64,000 nucleotides of DNA. It comes from Spirosoma endbachense. Its GTDB lineage: Bacteria > Bacteroidota > Bacteroidia > Cytophagales > Spirosomataceae. The stretch is from assembly GCF_010233585.1 (NCBI RefSeq), contig NZ_CP045997.1, positions 8,456,149 to 8,520,148 on the forward strand, read 5' to 3'. The position numbers and the translations under genes were made by a program. The notes below the pieces were generated by a model, which saw only the letters and a program-made list of their open reading frames with translations, was not told the DNA's origin and did no database searches. Positions 9,334 through 17,730 of this stretch are shown piece by piece (position 1 is the first letter of the stretch; each line of letters starts with the position of its first letter).

Positions 9334-9385
9334 AAACAGAGCGGGCAGGAGACCTCATCGAGGGTATTCCTGCCCGCTCTGTTTT
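9334..9385 (+). terminator. Strong intrinsic terminator after the PhnB-like gene
   Basis: Perfect 17-bp inverted repeat (9334-9350 and 9368-9384), GC-rich at its core (GAGCGGGCAGGA / TCCTGCCCGCTC), with a 17-base loop and TTTT directly at the 3' end. It lies 14 bases after the stop codon. Confidence 0.87.
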
Positions 9386-9405
9386 AAAGACCTGTCTGAG
9401 TAAAG

Positions 9406-9473
9406 TGAGCGTTTCAACAAACCAACTTTGAGCGTTTCAACAAAGTTGCCCCTCCAAATAGAGCCGACCTTTG
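9406..9473 (+). promoter_or_regulatory. Direct-repeat operator and promoter of an SDR gene
   Basis: The 16-mer TGAGCGTTTCAACAAA occurs twice without change at 9406-9421 and 9429-9444 (23 bp start to start). Next come TTG at 9446-9448 and a near-consensus -7 box GACCTTTG at 9466-9473, 17 bases apart. Repeats immediately upstream of the -33 element suggest activator binding. The SDR start codon is at 9495. The AraC-family protein at 11606 is a candidate regulator by proximity only. Confidence 0.5.
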
Positions 9474-9494
9474 TCAAAATAAAAATCACAGACA

Positions 9495-10385
9495 ATGACA
9501 AAAGTTTGGTTTATTACAGGAAGTTCACGGGGGCTTGGACGGAGTCTTACCGAAGCCGTACTCGCCAATGGTGACCACGTAGTGGCAACAGCCCGCAAGC
9601 CGGAACAATTAGCAGAACTTACCCAGAAGTATCCGGATCAGATCTACCCGGTCCGGTTGGATGTTACCGATAAAGCACAGATCATCTCCGCTGTTGAACA
9701 GGCAATAACCCGTTTTGGTCGTATAGACGTATTGGTAAATAACGCTGGATTTGGCATCATTGGTGCCGCAGAAGCCTTTACCGACGAGCAGGTACGCAGC
9801 CAGTTGGAAACGAACCTCTATGCGCCGATCGAAGTAACCCGCGTTGTGTTGCCTTACATGCGTAAGCAGCGCTCTGGTCGCATTCTGCAAATCAGTTCAG
9901 TAGGCGGCCGAGTCGGGAATGCCGGATTAACGATGTATCAGGCCGCTAAATTTGGACTGGGTGGTTTTAGTGAAGCGTTGAATAAAGAAGTGGCTCCCCT
10001 TGGCATACGGGTAACGAGCGTAGAACCCGGCGGATTTCGTACCGATTGGGCTGGTGAGTCCATGACCTATGCTCCGTCAATTGACGACTATGCATCAACT
10101 GTAAACCAAAGGGCCGATTACTTTAAGAGTGGCTCCTTTGTTCCAATGGGTGATCCCGATAAGGCCGCAAAAGCAATGATTGATCTGGTCGAGCATCCGG
10201 AGCCGCCTGTGCATTTGGTACTGGGCAGTGAAGCCGCCAGTCTTTTGACACACGCCGACGCCGAACGAAAGGCTGAGTTCGAAAAATGGATGCCGGTAAG
10301 CATCTCCACCGATCATGATGAAGCCGCCAATTTTCTGGAAACAGCGTTAGGGAAAGCGTTTGTGAACCGGAAGGGTAATGATTAA
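9495..10385 (+). CDS. Short-chain dehydrogenase/reductase (SDR)
   Basis: A 296-residue classical-type SDR. Visible motifs: the NAD(P)-binding GSSRGLGR near the N terminus, NNAGFG, the catalytic Ser in ISSVGGRVG, Tyr and Lys in MYQAAKFGLGGFSEAL, and PGGFRTDW after it. It is longer than the usual 250 residues and ends in a C-terminal extension typical of the oxidoreductase group that starts KVWFITGSSRGLG. The substrate is unknown. Its upstream region carries a 23-bp-spaced direct repeat. It is one of five SDR genes in this window. Confidence 0.92.
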   Translation: MTKVWFITGSSRGLGRSLTEAVLANGDHVVATARKPEQLAELTQKYPDQIYPVRLDVTDKAQIISAVEQAITRFGRIDVLVNNAGFGIIGAAEAFTDEQVRSQLETNLYAPIEVTRVVLPYMRKQRSGRILQISSVGGRVGNAGLTMYQAAKFGLGGFSEALNKEVAPLGIRVTSVEPGGFRTDWAGESMTYAPSIDDYASTVNQRADYFKSGSFVPMGDPDKAAKAMIDLVEHPEPPVHLVLGSEAASLLTHADAERKAEFEKWMPVSISTDHDEAANFLETALGKAFVNRKGND

Positions 10386-10430
10386 ACGATAGGCATCAGC
10401 CCCGAGAGCTGTTGTCTTACTCGTTGCCAG

Positions 10431-10448
10431 AGATCACTTCATTGATCT
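10431..10448. promoter_or_regulatory. Short palindrome upstream of second SDR
   Basis: AGATCA (10431-10436) and TGATCT (10443-10448) form a perfect inverted repeat with a 6-base spacer in the 176-base gap before the SDR at 10562. It has the size of a dimeric repressor site, but no regulator can be assigned. Confidence 0.3.
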
Positions 10449-10561
10449 ATAGCAATAAAACTATATACCTGTATGTCAGTCGGATACACGGCCTTTATGA
10501 CTAACATCGGGTACCGTTGCAGGAAGTCAGAAAATAATAAAAAGTAAAAAAGGAGGTTATT

Positions 10562-11362
10562 TTGGACCTGAAATTAGTAGGTAAACGTGCTTTGGTGACC
10601 GGATCAAGTTCCGGTTTGGGCGAAGCGATTATCAGGATGCTGGCCGCCGAAGGGGCAGCCGTTGTAGTGCATGGTCGTGACGAAAATCGGGCTAATGCCG
10701 TTGCGGAGGCCATTCGTACAGAAGGTGGTCAGGCCGATGTTGCCATCGGCGATCTGGCCACCGATTCCGGTGCCGATACCGTAGCCAATACGGCATTGAA
10801 CGGCGGAGCAATCGACATTCTGGTCAACAACGCCGGAGCCTATCACCACATGAACTGGATGGAAGCTACTCCCCAAAACTGGATCGAGACGTACGAATCG
10901 AATGTGTTGTCCGGCGTACGAATGATACACCGGCTGGTGCCGCAGATGCGTGAGCGAGGCTGGGGTCGTGTCATCCAGATTGGTGGAGGTCTTGCCCAGC
11001 AGCCGATCCCGATGCAGCCCGATTATAATGCTTCGTTGGCGGCTCGCCATAATCTGGCCGTTTCGCTGGCCCGCGAGTTGAAAGACTCAGGAGTGACGTC
11101 AAACGTTGTAGCGCCGGGAGCCATTCTTGTCCCAAGTGTTAAAGCGTTGCTGATGAATCTTGCACCAGCTAAAGGTTGGGGCACTACCTGGGACGAGATT
11201 GAACGAAATGCGGCCCGTGATTTTGTGCCAAATGATATAGGACGTTTTGGCCGTCCGGAAGAAATAGCCGGAGCCGTTTCGTATCTGGCGAGTTCTTATG
11301 CCGATTATATAAGTGGTGCCGTTCTGCGTGTCGATGGGGGCACCATCCGCTCGGCATTTTAA
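10562..11362 (+). CDS. SDR family oxidoreductase with TTG start
   Basis: A 266-residue SDR with GSSSGLGE cofactor loop, NNAGAYHH, PDYNASLAARHNLAVSLARE around the active site and a C-terminal YISGAVLRVDGGTIRSAF typical of the FabG-like group. At the position where Tyr is expected the order is PDYNASLAARHN: Tyr is followed by a non-canonical Ala-Arg where YxxxK is usual (Y..SLAA), so the catalytic Lys seems to be absent and activity may be altered. The TTG at 10562 is the likely start: an unusually good AGGAGG sits 5 bases upstream (10551-10556) and MDLKLVGKRALVTG fits family N termini. No ATG fits. Confidence 0.87.
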   Translation: MDLKLVGKRALVTGSSSGLGEAIIRMLAAEGAAVVVHGRDENRANAVAEAIRTEGGQADVAIGDLATDSGADTVANTALNGGAIDILVNNAGAYHHMNWMEATPQNWIETYESNVLSGVRMIHRLVPQMRERGWGRVIQIGGGLAQQPIPMQPDYNASLAARHNLAVSLARELKDSGVTSNVVAPGAILVPSVKALLMNLAPAKGWGTTWDEIERNAARDFVPNDIGRFGRPEEIAGAVSYLASSYADYISGAVLRVDGGTIRSAF

Positions 11363-11422
11363 CAGGATCAATGATCTATTGGCAAGGATCATTAGAACTC
11401 ATTTAATAGTCCAGCGGGATTC

Positions 11423-11436
11423 AATTCGTACGAATT
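11423..11436. promoter_or_regulatory. Perfect 14-bp palindrome upstream of AraC gene
   Basis: AATTCGTACGAATT is a perfect palindrome in the 243-base gap between the SDR and the AraC-family gene. A second inverted repeat, CTGCTTAAC (11520-11528) and GTTAAGCAG (11566-11574), lies nearer the start codon and could form a leader hairpin. Their roles are unknown. Confidence 0.3.
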
Positions 11437-11605
11437 ATTGTTCGTCTTTAAGCACATTGAACTCGCACGAATGACCCGTTTGGGTTCTTTGGGTTCACCA
11501 AAGACTCTGGTAACAGTAACTGCTTAACGCCTAAAGTAAGCGCTGAAAAGGGGCTGCCGTAAGCTGTTAAGCAGCTTCTGTTTATTTGAATAAACATGTA
11601 TCCGT

Positions 11606-12412
11606 ATGACGCTGCTCGAGGGCGAAAAGAGATCGGCACAAATACTCTATTCCTGCTACCATACCCGAAGCCGGGAGGGCGAACAGTTCATTCCTGAGCA
11701 TATTTTCAGCTACCAGATTGCGGGGACGCTGGCCATGAATGACGGGAATAAAGAGTATATTTTTAATGAAGGTGATTTCAGATTCTGCAAACGAAATCAC
11801 CTGGTTAAATTTAACAAGCAGCCACCCGAAGGCGGTGAATTTAAATCTATATCCGTCTATCTTGATCAGGAAACCCTTCGAAATGTTAGTCTGGAATATG
11901 GCTTTAATGGCGAAAAACATCAGGAAGGCGATTCCATACTTCAGCTAAAGCCTGCCAGACTTTACGAAAGTTACATGAATTCGCTGATGCCTTATGATCA
12001 GCTACGGCAGCCGGCCAATGAAAACCTGCAGTCCATAAAATTGAAGGAAGCGATTTTGATTTTGCTGCAAACAAATCCGGAATTAAAGACCGTTTTGTTC
12101 GACTTTTCGGAACCGGGCAAAATTGATCTGGAAGGATTTATGAACAAAAACTTTCACTTCAATGTGGAGTTGAAACGGTTTGCCTATTTAACGGGTAGAA
12201 GCCTTGCTACGTTTAAGCGTGATTTTGAGAAGATATTTCATAGTTCGCCCAGTCGCTGGTTACTGCAAAAAAGGCTACAGGAAGCGCATTACCTAATTAA
12301 AGAAAAAGGTAAAGCCCCCTCGGATGTATACCTCGACCTGGGCTTTGAGGACCTGTCACATTTTTCGTTTGCCTTTAAAAAAATGTACGGTTCATCGCCG
12401 TCAAGAATCTGA
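11606..12412 (+). CDS. AraC family transcriptional regulator
   Basis: A 268-residue regulator. The N-terminal half (FSYQIAGTLAMNDGNKEYIF, NEGDFRFCKRNHLVKFNKQP) is a cupin-like sensing domain, and the C-terminal hundred residues are the double helix-turn-helix domain: RFAYLTGRSLATFKRDFEKI for the first HTH and VYLDLGFEDLSHFSFAFKKM followed by YGSSPSR for the second. The ligand is unknown. It may control the SDR genes upstream, where direct repeats precede the promoter, but that is inference from neighbourhood. A large inverted repeat follows the gene. Confidence 0.92.
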   Translation: MTLLEGEKRSAQILYSCYHTRSREGEQFIPEHIFSYQIAGTLAMNDGNKEYIFNEGDFRFCKRNHLVKFNKQPPEGGEFKSISVYLDQETLRNVSLEYGFNGEKHQEGDSILQLKPARLYESYMNSLMPYDQLRQPANENLQSIKLKEAILILLQTNPELKTVLFDFSEPGKIDLEGFMNKNFHFNVELKRFAYLTGRSLATFKRDFEKIFHSSPSRWLLQKRLQEAHYLIKEKGKAPSDVYLDLGFEDLSHFSFAFKKMYGSSPSRI

Positions 12413-12469
12413 CTTTTTCTTTAAATGGGTGGTGTCTCAGTTTGAATTTTAATGCTTGATTGCCTCGTG

Positions 12470-12544
12470 CTCTTGTGATTACAAACCTATAAGCCGGGCC
12501 GCCGTAGCGGTATCAAAAACCTTATAGGTTTGTAATCACAAGAG
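12470..12544. repeat. 24-bp inverted repeat between convergent genes
   Basis: Perfect 24-bp arms at 12470-12493 and 12521-12544 enclose a 27-base loop. It lies between the AraC gene (+) and the M20 amidohydrolase gene (-), whose stop is 3 bases away, so it could end transcription from both sides. There is no T-run, and the inner CTTATAGGTTT is itself nearly palindromic, so it may instead be a dispersed hairpin repeat. Confidence 0.6.
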
Positions 12545-12546
12545 TA

Positions 12547-13839
12547 CTAGTTTCGGTCGATGGCCAGCATCGTTTGTAATAACACATTGGCCCCATGTCC
12601 AATGTCAACTCCTTTTGAGAATTCTTTGGGCGAATGACTGATACCGCCCACGCTGGGTATGAAAATCATGCCAACGGGTGCGATTTGTGCCATTTCCTGC
12701 GAGTCATGCCCGGCCCCACTCTGCATATACCGGTACGATAGGCCCAACGATTTGGCTGCACCGATGATTTTGTCCTGAATCGGTTTGGCCGTGAGAGCGG
12801 GAGTTACCGGCACACCAGACTTTTCAAATGTGATCGTCGTTTCGGAGGTTTTGGCAATTTCCTGGGCTTTGCCTTCTACTTCGTGAAATAGTTTCCAGAT
12901 TTTATCGTACGATAAATCCCTGATTTCTATGCCTAACACTACTTTACCCGGAATGACATTATACGCACCGGGTTCGATCGCTATTTTGCCGACCGTACCG
13001 ACTTGCCTGCCTTCGTGACTGGTAACTACTTCGTTCAGAGCAACAATCAGTTTAGCCGCTGCCAGCAGCGCATCGCGTCGACTATTCATGGGCGTTGTGC
13101 CAGCATGGTTGGCCGCGCCCTCAATCGTTACGTCCCAGTGTTCAATCCCAACAATCCCCTCTACCACACCAATCTGTAAATTTTCTGTCATTAAGATACC
13201 GCCCTGCTCGATGTGCAGTTCGATAAAAGCGGTCAAATCGCCTTTTTTTCTGACCACTTTGCTCAGACTATCCGGGTTACCGCCAATTGCCCGGATGCCA
13301 TCGGCTATCGTCAGCCCGCTTTGAGTTACCGACTTTAACGCGAGTGGGGTAATTTTTCCGATTATGGCACCGCTACCGATTGTACCCCCTTCTTCATTGG
13401 CAAAAATGATCAGTTCCAGCGGGTGTTCCGTGATGATGTTATTTTCGTTGAGAGTTTCAATGAGTTCCAGCCCACTGATGGACCCGACAGGCCCATCGTA
13501 ATTACCGCCATTGGGTACACTATCGATGTGCGAACCAAAGGCGATGGGTTTCAGGGCTGGATTCTTCCCTTTTCGTCGGCCAATGATATTGCCCGCGTAG
13601 TCGACCGTTACGACGAGTCCGGCTTTTTTCATCAAGCCCATAAAATAGGCCCGGCCTTCCTGATCGGCTTTGCTATACCCGACCCGACCAACTCCACCGT
13701 TGGGCAATGCGCCAATTTTCGATAACTCCAGCAGCCGATCCTGTATCCGCTGCTGATTGATTTTCAGGTTGGTTGTCTGTACCTGGGCACTTGCCACAGA
13801 TGAAACCAGAAACAGGCAAACGAGTAGTGTGTTTTTCAT
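12547..13839 (-). CDS. Exported M20 family amidohydrolase (N-carbamoyl amino acid / allantoate type)
   Basis: A 430-residue zinc-dependent hydrolase of the M20 peptidase superfamily, closest in pattern to N-carbamoyl-L-amino-acid hydrolases and allantoate amidohydrolases. A signal peptide (LLVCLFLVSSVASAQ) puts it in the periplasm. Metal and catalytic residues are visible: His and Asp in GSHIDSVPNGGNYDG, Glu-Glu in FANEEGG, His in IELHIEQG, and His in QSGAGHDSQEMA near the C terminus. The lid domain contains NHAGTTPMNSRRDAL, also characteristic. It is the last gene of a minus-strand series with a P1 peptidase and a prolyl-aminopeptidase-like lipoprotein, which suggests amide or peptide scavenging. 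The exact substrate is open. Confidence 0.88.
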   Translation of the reverse strand: MKNTLLVCLFLVSSVASAQVQTTNLKINQQRIQDRLLELSKIGALPNGGVGRVGYSKADQEGRAYFMGLMKKAGLVVTVDYAGNIIGRRKGKNPALKPIAFGSHIDSVPNGGNYDGPVGSISGLELIETLNENNIITEHPLELIIFANEEGGTIGSGAIIGKITPLALKSVTQSGLTIADGIRAIGGNPDSLSKVVRKKGDLTAFIELHIEQGGILMTENLQIGVVEGIVGIEHWDVTIEGAANHAGTTPMNSRRDALLAAAKLIVALNEVVTSHEGRQVGTVGKIAIEPGAYNVIPGKVVLGIEIRDLSYDKIWKLFHEVEGKAQEIAKTSETTITFEKSGVPVTPALTAKPIQDKIIGAAKSLGLSYRYMQSGAGHDSQEMAQIAPVGMIFIPSVGGISHSPKEFSKGVDIGHGANVLLQTMLAIDRN

Positions 13840-13937
13840 GGACTCTGTCAGAAAGTTTTGGCGCGTGTTTTTAGCTTATTGAACTCAGAAACAGGCTTTT
13901 AGACCGATCTAGTGTTTTCTATCGAAACCTGCTGAGT

Positions 13938-15101
13938 TTACTTAATTCGCCTGTACTTTTTCAGTAAATCAACGACCCGCTTATGCGGAAGGCCATACGC
14001 TTTATTTCCATTAATGCCCTCCATCGTTTCGGCGGCAACCATGGCGTTGATAATGGATTCCTCTACGGCCTGAACGGTGGCCTCAAAAAGCGGATTCATC
14101 TGATCATTGGGCAGTTGATCGAGTTTGGCGATATTTTCCCGTTGAAAAGCCGTTGGGTTTGCGGTTGAAAAGGCAATGAAAATGTCTCCCGAACCATTGT
14201 TTCCTTTACCGCCAACAATGCCCACGCCCAGCGAAACTCGGGTGGCTATCCGTTTCAACTGATGGGGTAATAAAGGGGCGTCGGTGGCAACAACCACAAT
14301 GATAGACCCATCCCCTTCCTGTTTGTAGGATGGCGGGCCTTTGATCTCATAATTCAGCGTATCTTTCAGTTCTTCGCCAATGGGTACGCCTGCAATGGTT
14401 AAATGTCGTTTGGTACCAAAATTAGATTGCACCAGTACACCTACGGTATAGGCGGAGTCTTTAATTTTTACGACTCTCGACGATGTTCCTGTCCCCCCTT
14501 TGAAGCCCAGACACATCATACCTGTTCCTCCGCCCACATTGCCCTCTTCCAAAATGCCCGATTTAGCCTTGTCTAATGCCTCAAAAGCATGGCTTTCTTT
14601 GACATGAAACCCGTAAATATCATTCAGTCCGCCGTCGTATGTTTCGGCCACAATTGGGTACGTGTACCAATAATCTTCTTTATACCAGCCCGTTTTGACG
14701 AACCATTTCAGGACGGCATCTCTAACAACCCCCACGCTGTTTGTATTGGTGATCATGATGGGTGTTTCGAGAAATCCGGATTCAGTAATCCAGGTTGTTC
14801 CTGTCATTTCTCCATTGCCATTCAATGAATACCAATTTGAAAAAACAGGGTTATTCGTTCTGCCTCTTGGTAAAATAGCGGTGACGCCTGTTCTGACGGG
14901 ACCTTTTCCCCGTATATTTTTCCCCTGGCCCGATATGATGGTGCTATACCCGACTTCTACGCCTTTTACATCGGTTATGGCATTGAATTTTCCGGGCGTT
15001 CCCGAAAAAGGAATGCCAATTTCTCTTGCTCTTGGCTTCTGGGCAAAAACCGAAAATTGGCTTGCCACTACGAAAAGGAGTACGGTAAACTGGTTGGTCA
15101 T
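13938..15101 (-). CDS. Exported P1 family (DmpA-like, S58) peptidase
   Basis: A 387-residue member of the P1/S58 family (DmpA, BapA), N-terminal nucleophile hydrolases that cleave themselves into two chains and act on D- or beta-amino-acid peptides. The signal peptide ends in SVFAQ. Signature stretches: GKFNAITDVKGVEVGYSTI, VRTGVTAILPRG, ETPIMITNTNSVGVVRD, EEGNVGGGTGMMC and FKGGTGTSSRVV. The expected autocleavage Gly-Ser lies in DGSIIVVVATDAPLLPHQL, with Ser as nucleophile. Only 14 bases separate it from the upstream lipoprotein gene 15116-16135, so they are probably one operon. Confidence 0.9.
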   Translation of the reverse strand: MTNQFTVLLFVVASQFSVFAQKPRAREIGIPFSGTPGKFNAITDVKGVEVGYSTIISGQGKNIRGKGPVRTGVTAILPRGRTNNPVFSNWYSLNGNGEMTGTTWITESGFLETPIMITNTNSVGVVRDAVLKWFVKTGWYKEDYWYTYPIVAETYDGGLNDIYGFHVKESHAFEALDKAKSGILEEGNVGGGTGMMCLGFKGGTGTSSRVVKIKDSAYTVGVLVQSNFGTKRHLTIAGVPIGEELKDTLNYEIKGPPSYKQEGDGSIIVVVATDAPLLPHQLKRIATRVSLGVGIVGGKGNNGSGDIFIAFSTANPTAFQRENIAKLDQLPNDQMNPLFEATVQAVEESIINAMVAAETMEGINGNKAYGLPHKRVVDLLKKYRRIK

Positions 15102-15115
15102 GTGAATAGTCGGTT

Positions 15116-16135
15116 TTATAAGTTTCCAGAATCTACATCGTGAATAAACTTGATGACTCCGTTCATAAACACCTGTTGGTCATCCCACATTGCCAGATGG
15201 CTTCCGTTGGGGCAATAGAGATAGCGACCTTTTTTGACCAGTTTGCTTTGCTCCTCCATTGCCTTGGGGTCCATCGTATCGTGTTTGGCACCAATCATCA
15301 AGGTAGGGACTGTCAGTTCGTTCAGGCGATTTTTAATATCCCACCTGGCAAGTCGACCGCTAATCCCAAACTCACTCGGCCCCTGCATCAACACATAAAT
15401 GTCATTGTTGGCATGTTTCATAGACCGGTTAAAGCCATCAGGCCATTCGGCCAGACGGCATAAATGTTCATGATAGAAATTGGGAATGAGCAATTCCATA
15501 TAACGCGGATTCGTGAAATCCTTTTTCGCTTCAATCGCCCGAACTTCCGCAAGCACTTCGGGCTTCATTTGTTTGGCAAGCACGTCATCCGCATATTTTC
15601 CATATTCAGGGGCGCTGGCCATCATATTGGCAACCAGTAATCCTTTCAAATGCCTTTGGTACTTCAGGGCATACTCCATTGCCAGAATACCACCCCATGA
15701 ATTGCCAAGCACATAGAAATTTGAACTGTCGGCTCCAATAGCCTGGCGAACCTGTTCGACTTCCTCAACAAATCGTTCGGTTGTCCAGAGGCCGGTGTCT
15801 TTGGGCTGATCGCTGTAGTAAGAACCTAATTGATCGTATTCATAAAATTCAAAGCCCTGTCGCTGAAAAAACGTCTCAAAACATTCCATGTACTCATGCG
15901 TCATGGCGGGGCCACCGTGCAATAGCAGGATCTTTATTTTTGGATTGTTGCCAAACCGTTTTGTCCAGACCTTGAACTCACCCGCTGGCGTTTTAATCGG
16001 GATTAGTTTTACCCCTGCCGATTCCAGTGAATCACCATAACTAAAATAATCTGCGACGGAGACAGCCGTTGACGTATCGTTCTGTTTGCAGGAAACAAGA
16101 AGGCAAATCGCTACAAGGAAGGAGAGTAAACGCAT
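15116..16135 (-). CDS. Proline-iminopeptidase-like alpha/beta hydrolase lipoprotein
   Basis: A 339-residue alpha/beta hydrolase with a lipoprotein signal (LLSFLVAICLLVSC, lipid-acceptor Cys at about residue 16). It matches the proline iminopeptidase (S33) group: oxyanion stretch LLLHGGPAMTHEY, YEYDQLGSYYSD, nucleophile Ser in VLGNSWGGILAMEYAL, Asp in MIGAKHDTMDP and His in NGSHLAMWDD. It would release N-terminal proline or act on related amides, anchored to the outer or inner membrane. It lies directly upstream of the P1 peptidase on the same strand; together with the M20 enzyme this suggests stepwise peptide breakdown in the periplasm. Confidence 0.87.
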   Translation of the reverse strand: MRLLSFLVAICLLVSCKQNDTSTAVSVADYFSYGDSLESAGVKLIPIKTPAGEFKVWTKRFGNNPKIKILLLHGGPAMTHEYMECFETFFQRQGFEFYEYDQLGSYYSDQPKDTGLWTTERFVEEVEQVRQAIGADSSNFYVLGNSWGGILAMEYALKYQRHLKGLLVANMMASAPEYGKYADDVLAKQMKPEVLAEVRAIEAKKDFTNPRYMELLIPNFYHEHLCRLAEWPDGFNRSMKHANNDIYVLMQGPSEFGISGRLARWDIKNRLNELTVPTLMIGAKHDTMDPKAMEEQSKLVKKGRYLYCPNGSHLAMWDDQQVFMNGVIKFIHDVDSGNL

Positions 16136-16172
16136 GGGTTAAGTAGTGAGAAAGTTGATGTATTCAGATCAG

Positions 16173-16252
16173 GACTTTCGTGCCGTGTCACTGCACGGCG
16201 GACCGTGGTTATTTTTAAGTGTCATGACTAACCGTGGCACAGCACGAAAGTC
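16173..16252. repeat. Small intergenic inverted-repeat element (type 2, copy E)
   Basis: An approximately 80-bp element bounded by a perfect 11-bp inverted repeat (16173-16183 GACTTTCGTGC, 16242-16252 GCACGAAAGTC), with an internal hairpin GCCGTG/CACGGC (16182-16199) and a copy of ACCGTGGCAC. It fills most of the 155-base gap between two hydrolase genes. It shares the ACCGTGGCAC core with the element at 18634-18707. Confidence 0.55.
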
Positions 16253-16290
16253 ATACAGGAGCAAAGTTCAGGCAGTAATTATTCGTACAC

Positions 16291-17157
16291 CTAGTCGAGC
16301 TGGCCCATGCCTTTTATTTTTCGGTAAGGTGTTTTGAAAAAATCGCCGACGACCTGATTGAACATATCCTTGTAACCGATGAGTGTCGAATGGCCGGAAT
16401 TGGGTAAAATCCATAGATACGATTGTGGAATTGCCTGAGCAATGGCCATCGTGTGCTTTGGCAGAATCACGTCATTATCGCCACCGATAACCAGCGTCGG
16501 ACATTTCACCTGTTTCAGATCCGCCGTTGAGATATGCGGATGGAATATCATCAAGCTGAGCAATTTCTTCTGCGCTTTGACCGTCGGTATTTGCGGAACC
16601 TTCGCCAGGCTATCATTAGTCGATACGATCCATTGAAAAAGATCAGGCTCAACGGCCGTTGTATCGGGCCATAAATTTGCCCCGGTAATGGCCAGTTTCT
16701 TTACCTTTTCAGGATGCCGCATCGCTAACAGCAATCCATCGATGCCTCCGTCGCTCCAGCCAACAACGTAGCATGAATCCACATGCAGCTGATTCAGCAG
16801 GGCATTAAAGTCGTCGGCCATCATTTCGTAGGTAAGCGAATCGGCAGGATCTGTCGATTTTCCCTGCGCCCGGCTATCGGCCAGAATCACTTTGTAATTT
16901 TTGGTAAAATACGGAATCTGGTTTTTGAAGTTATTGATCGAACCACCGTTACCGTGAATGAAGAGCAGAGGTTTACCCGTACCATAGACTTCGTAATACA
17001 TGTTGAAACCCCGGATTTTGGCGTATTTTCCAACTTTGGCATTGTTGCCATACTCCGTGTTACCAGTCGAAGCAACGGGTAATGTCGATTGGGCAAAAGC
17101 AGATAACGTCAACAAAGCGGTGACCACGGAGAGGAGTAGTTTTTTTGATACGCTCAT
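16291..17157 (-). CDS. Exported alpha/beta hydrolase
   Basis: A 288-residue alpha/beta hydrolase with a signal peptide (KLLLSVVTALLTLSAFAQ). Catalytic triad positions are clear: oxyanion LLFIHGNGGSINNF, nucleophile Ser in VVGWSDGGIDGLLL, Asp in VIGGDNDVILP and His in LPNSGHSTL. It resembles the group of small periplasmic hydrolases often annotated as 3-oxoadipate enol-lactonase-like or carboxylesterase; the substrate is not evident. It is on the same strand as the peptidase series but separated by an intergenic repeat, and lies 43 bases upstream of the RidA-like gene end. Confidence 0.88.
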   Translation of the reverse strand: MSVSKKLLLSVVTALLTLSAFAQSTLPVASTGNTEYGNNAKVGKYAKIRGFNMYYEVYGTGKPLLFIHGNGGSINNFKNQIPYFTKNYKVILADSRAQGKSTDPADSLTYEMMADDFNALLNQLHVDSCYVVGWSDGGIDGLLLAMRHPEKVKKLAITGANLWPDTTAVEPDLFQWIVSTNDSLAKVPQIPTVKAQKKLLSLMIFHPHISTADLKQVKCPTLVIGGDNDVILPKHTMAIAQAIPQSYLWILPNSGHSTLIGYKDMFNQVVGDFFKTPYRKIKGMGQLD

Positions 17158-17200
17158 GGTTTGGGCTGTTCCAATGTTTTATGAAGACAATATACCCAAC

Positions 17201-17704
17201 TTATTGGGTCTTATGGGCTTCCAGGTTAATTTCAATCAATTGACCCGGTAACGCCAGCCCTTTGACTTCGAGCCACGTACCTGTGGGGAAATTCTTTTGG
17301 TAAATCGAATTTCTATATCCCGATTGATTGATAAACTCAGGCATGTTGGTCGTATACACATTCTCAACCACAACGTCGTCGAAAGTGTAGCCGTAGTGTT
17401 TCAGTACTTTGCCAAGGTCAGCATAGCAGTTTTTCATTTGTTCTCTCAGGTTGCCAGGGGCTATTAAGTTCCCGGCATCGTCCATGCTGGCGACCCCCGA
17501 TATTTTCAGATCGTTGCCAATCCGGACGGCGTTTGAATAGCCGTAACTTTTTTCGACCTCAGGCCGTAGCAGGAAATAGTCCAGCGTGTCGGTTTGAGCT
17601 ATTGTTTTCTCATCGGCTTCATCTGGTGTTGAGGTGCAGCTAACGGCAACCATAAGTAGGGCAATTGAGGTAGTCAAAACTCGTGTGAATTGATCAATTT
17701 GCAT
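17201..17704 (-). CDS. RidA (YjgF/UK114) family lipoprotein
   Basis: A 167-residue protein. The ATG at 17704 gives a lipoprotein signal (TTSIALLMVAVSC), followed by a RidA-type domain: SNAVRIGNDLKISGVASMDD, LREQMKNCYADLGKVLKHYG, DVVVENVYTTNMPEF and the C-terminal WLEVKGLALPGQLIEINLEA. Cytosolic RidA proteins deaminate reactive imines with a conserved Arg in the PxRxxVEV segment. Here the matching stretch is FPTGTWLEVKGL, without that Arg, so classical imine deaminase activity is unlikely. Export of a RidA-like domain as a lipoprotein is also uncommon. A perfect palindrome lies in its leader (17731-17775). Confidence 0.85.
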   Translation of the reverse strand: MQIDQFTRVLTTSIALLMVAVSCTSTPDEADEKTIAQTDTLDYFLLRPEVEKSYGYSNAVRIGNDLKISGVASMDDAGNLIAPGNLREQMKNCYADLGKVLKHYGYTFDDVVVENVYTTNMPEFINQSGYRNSIYQKNFPTGTWLEVKGLALPGQLIEINLEAHKTQ

Positions 17705-17730
17705 AAGTTGAGGAGGGGTTAAACGTAAAA

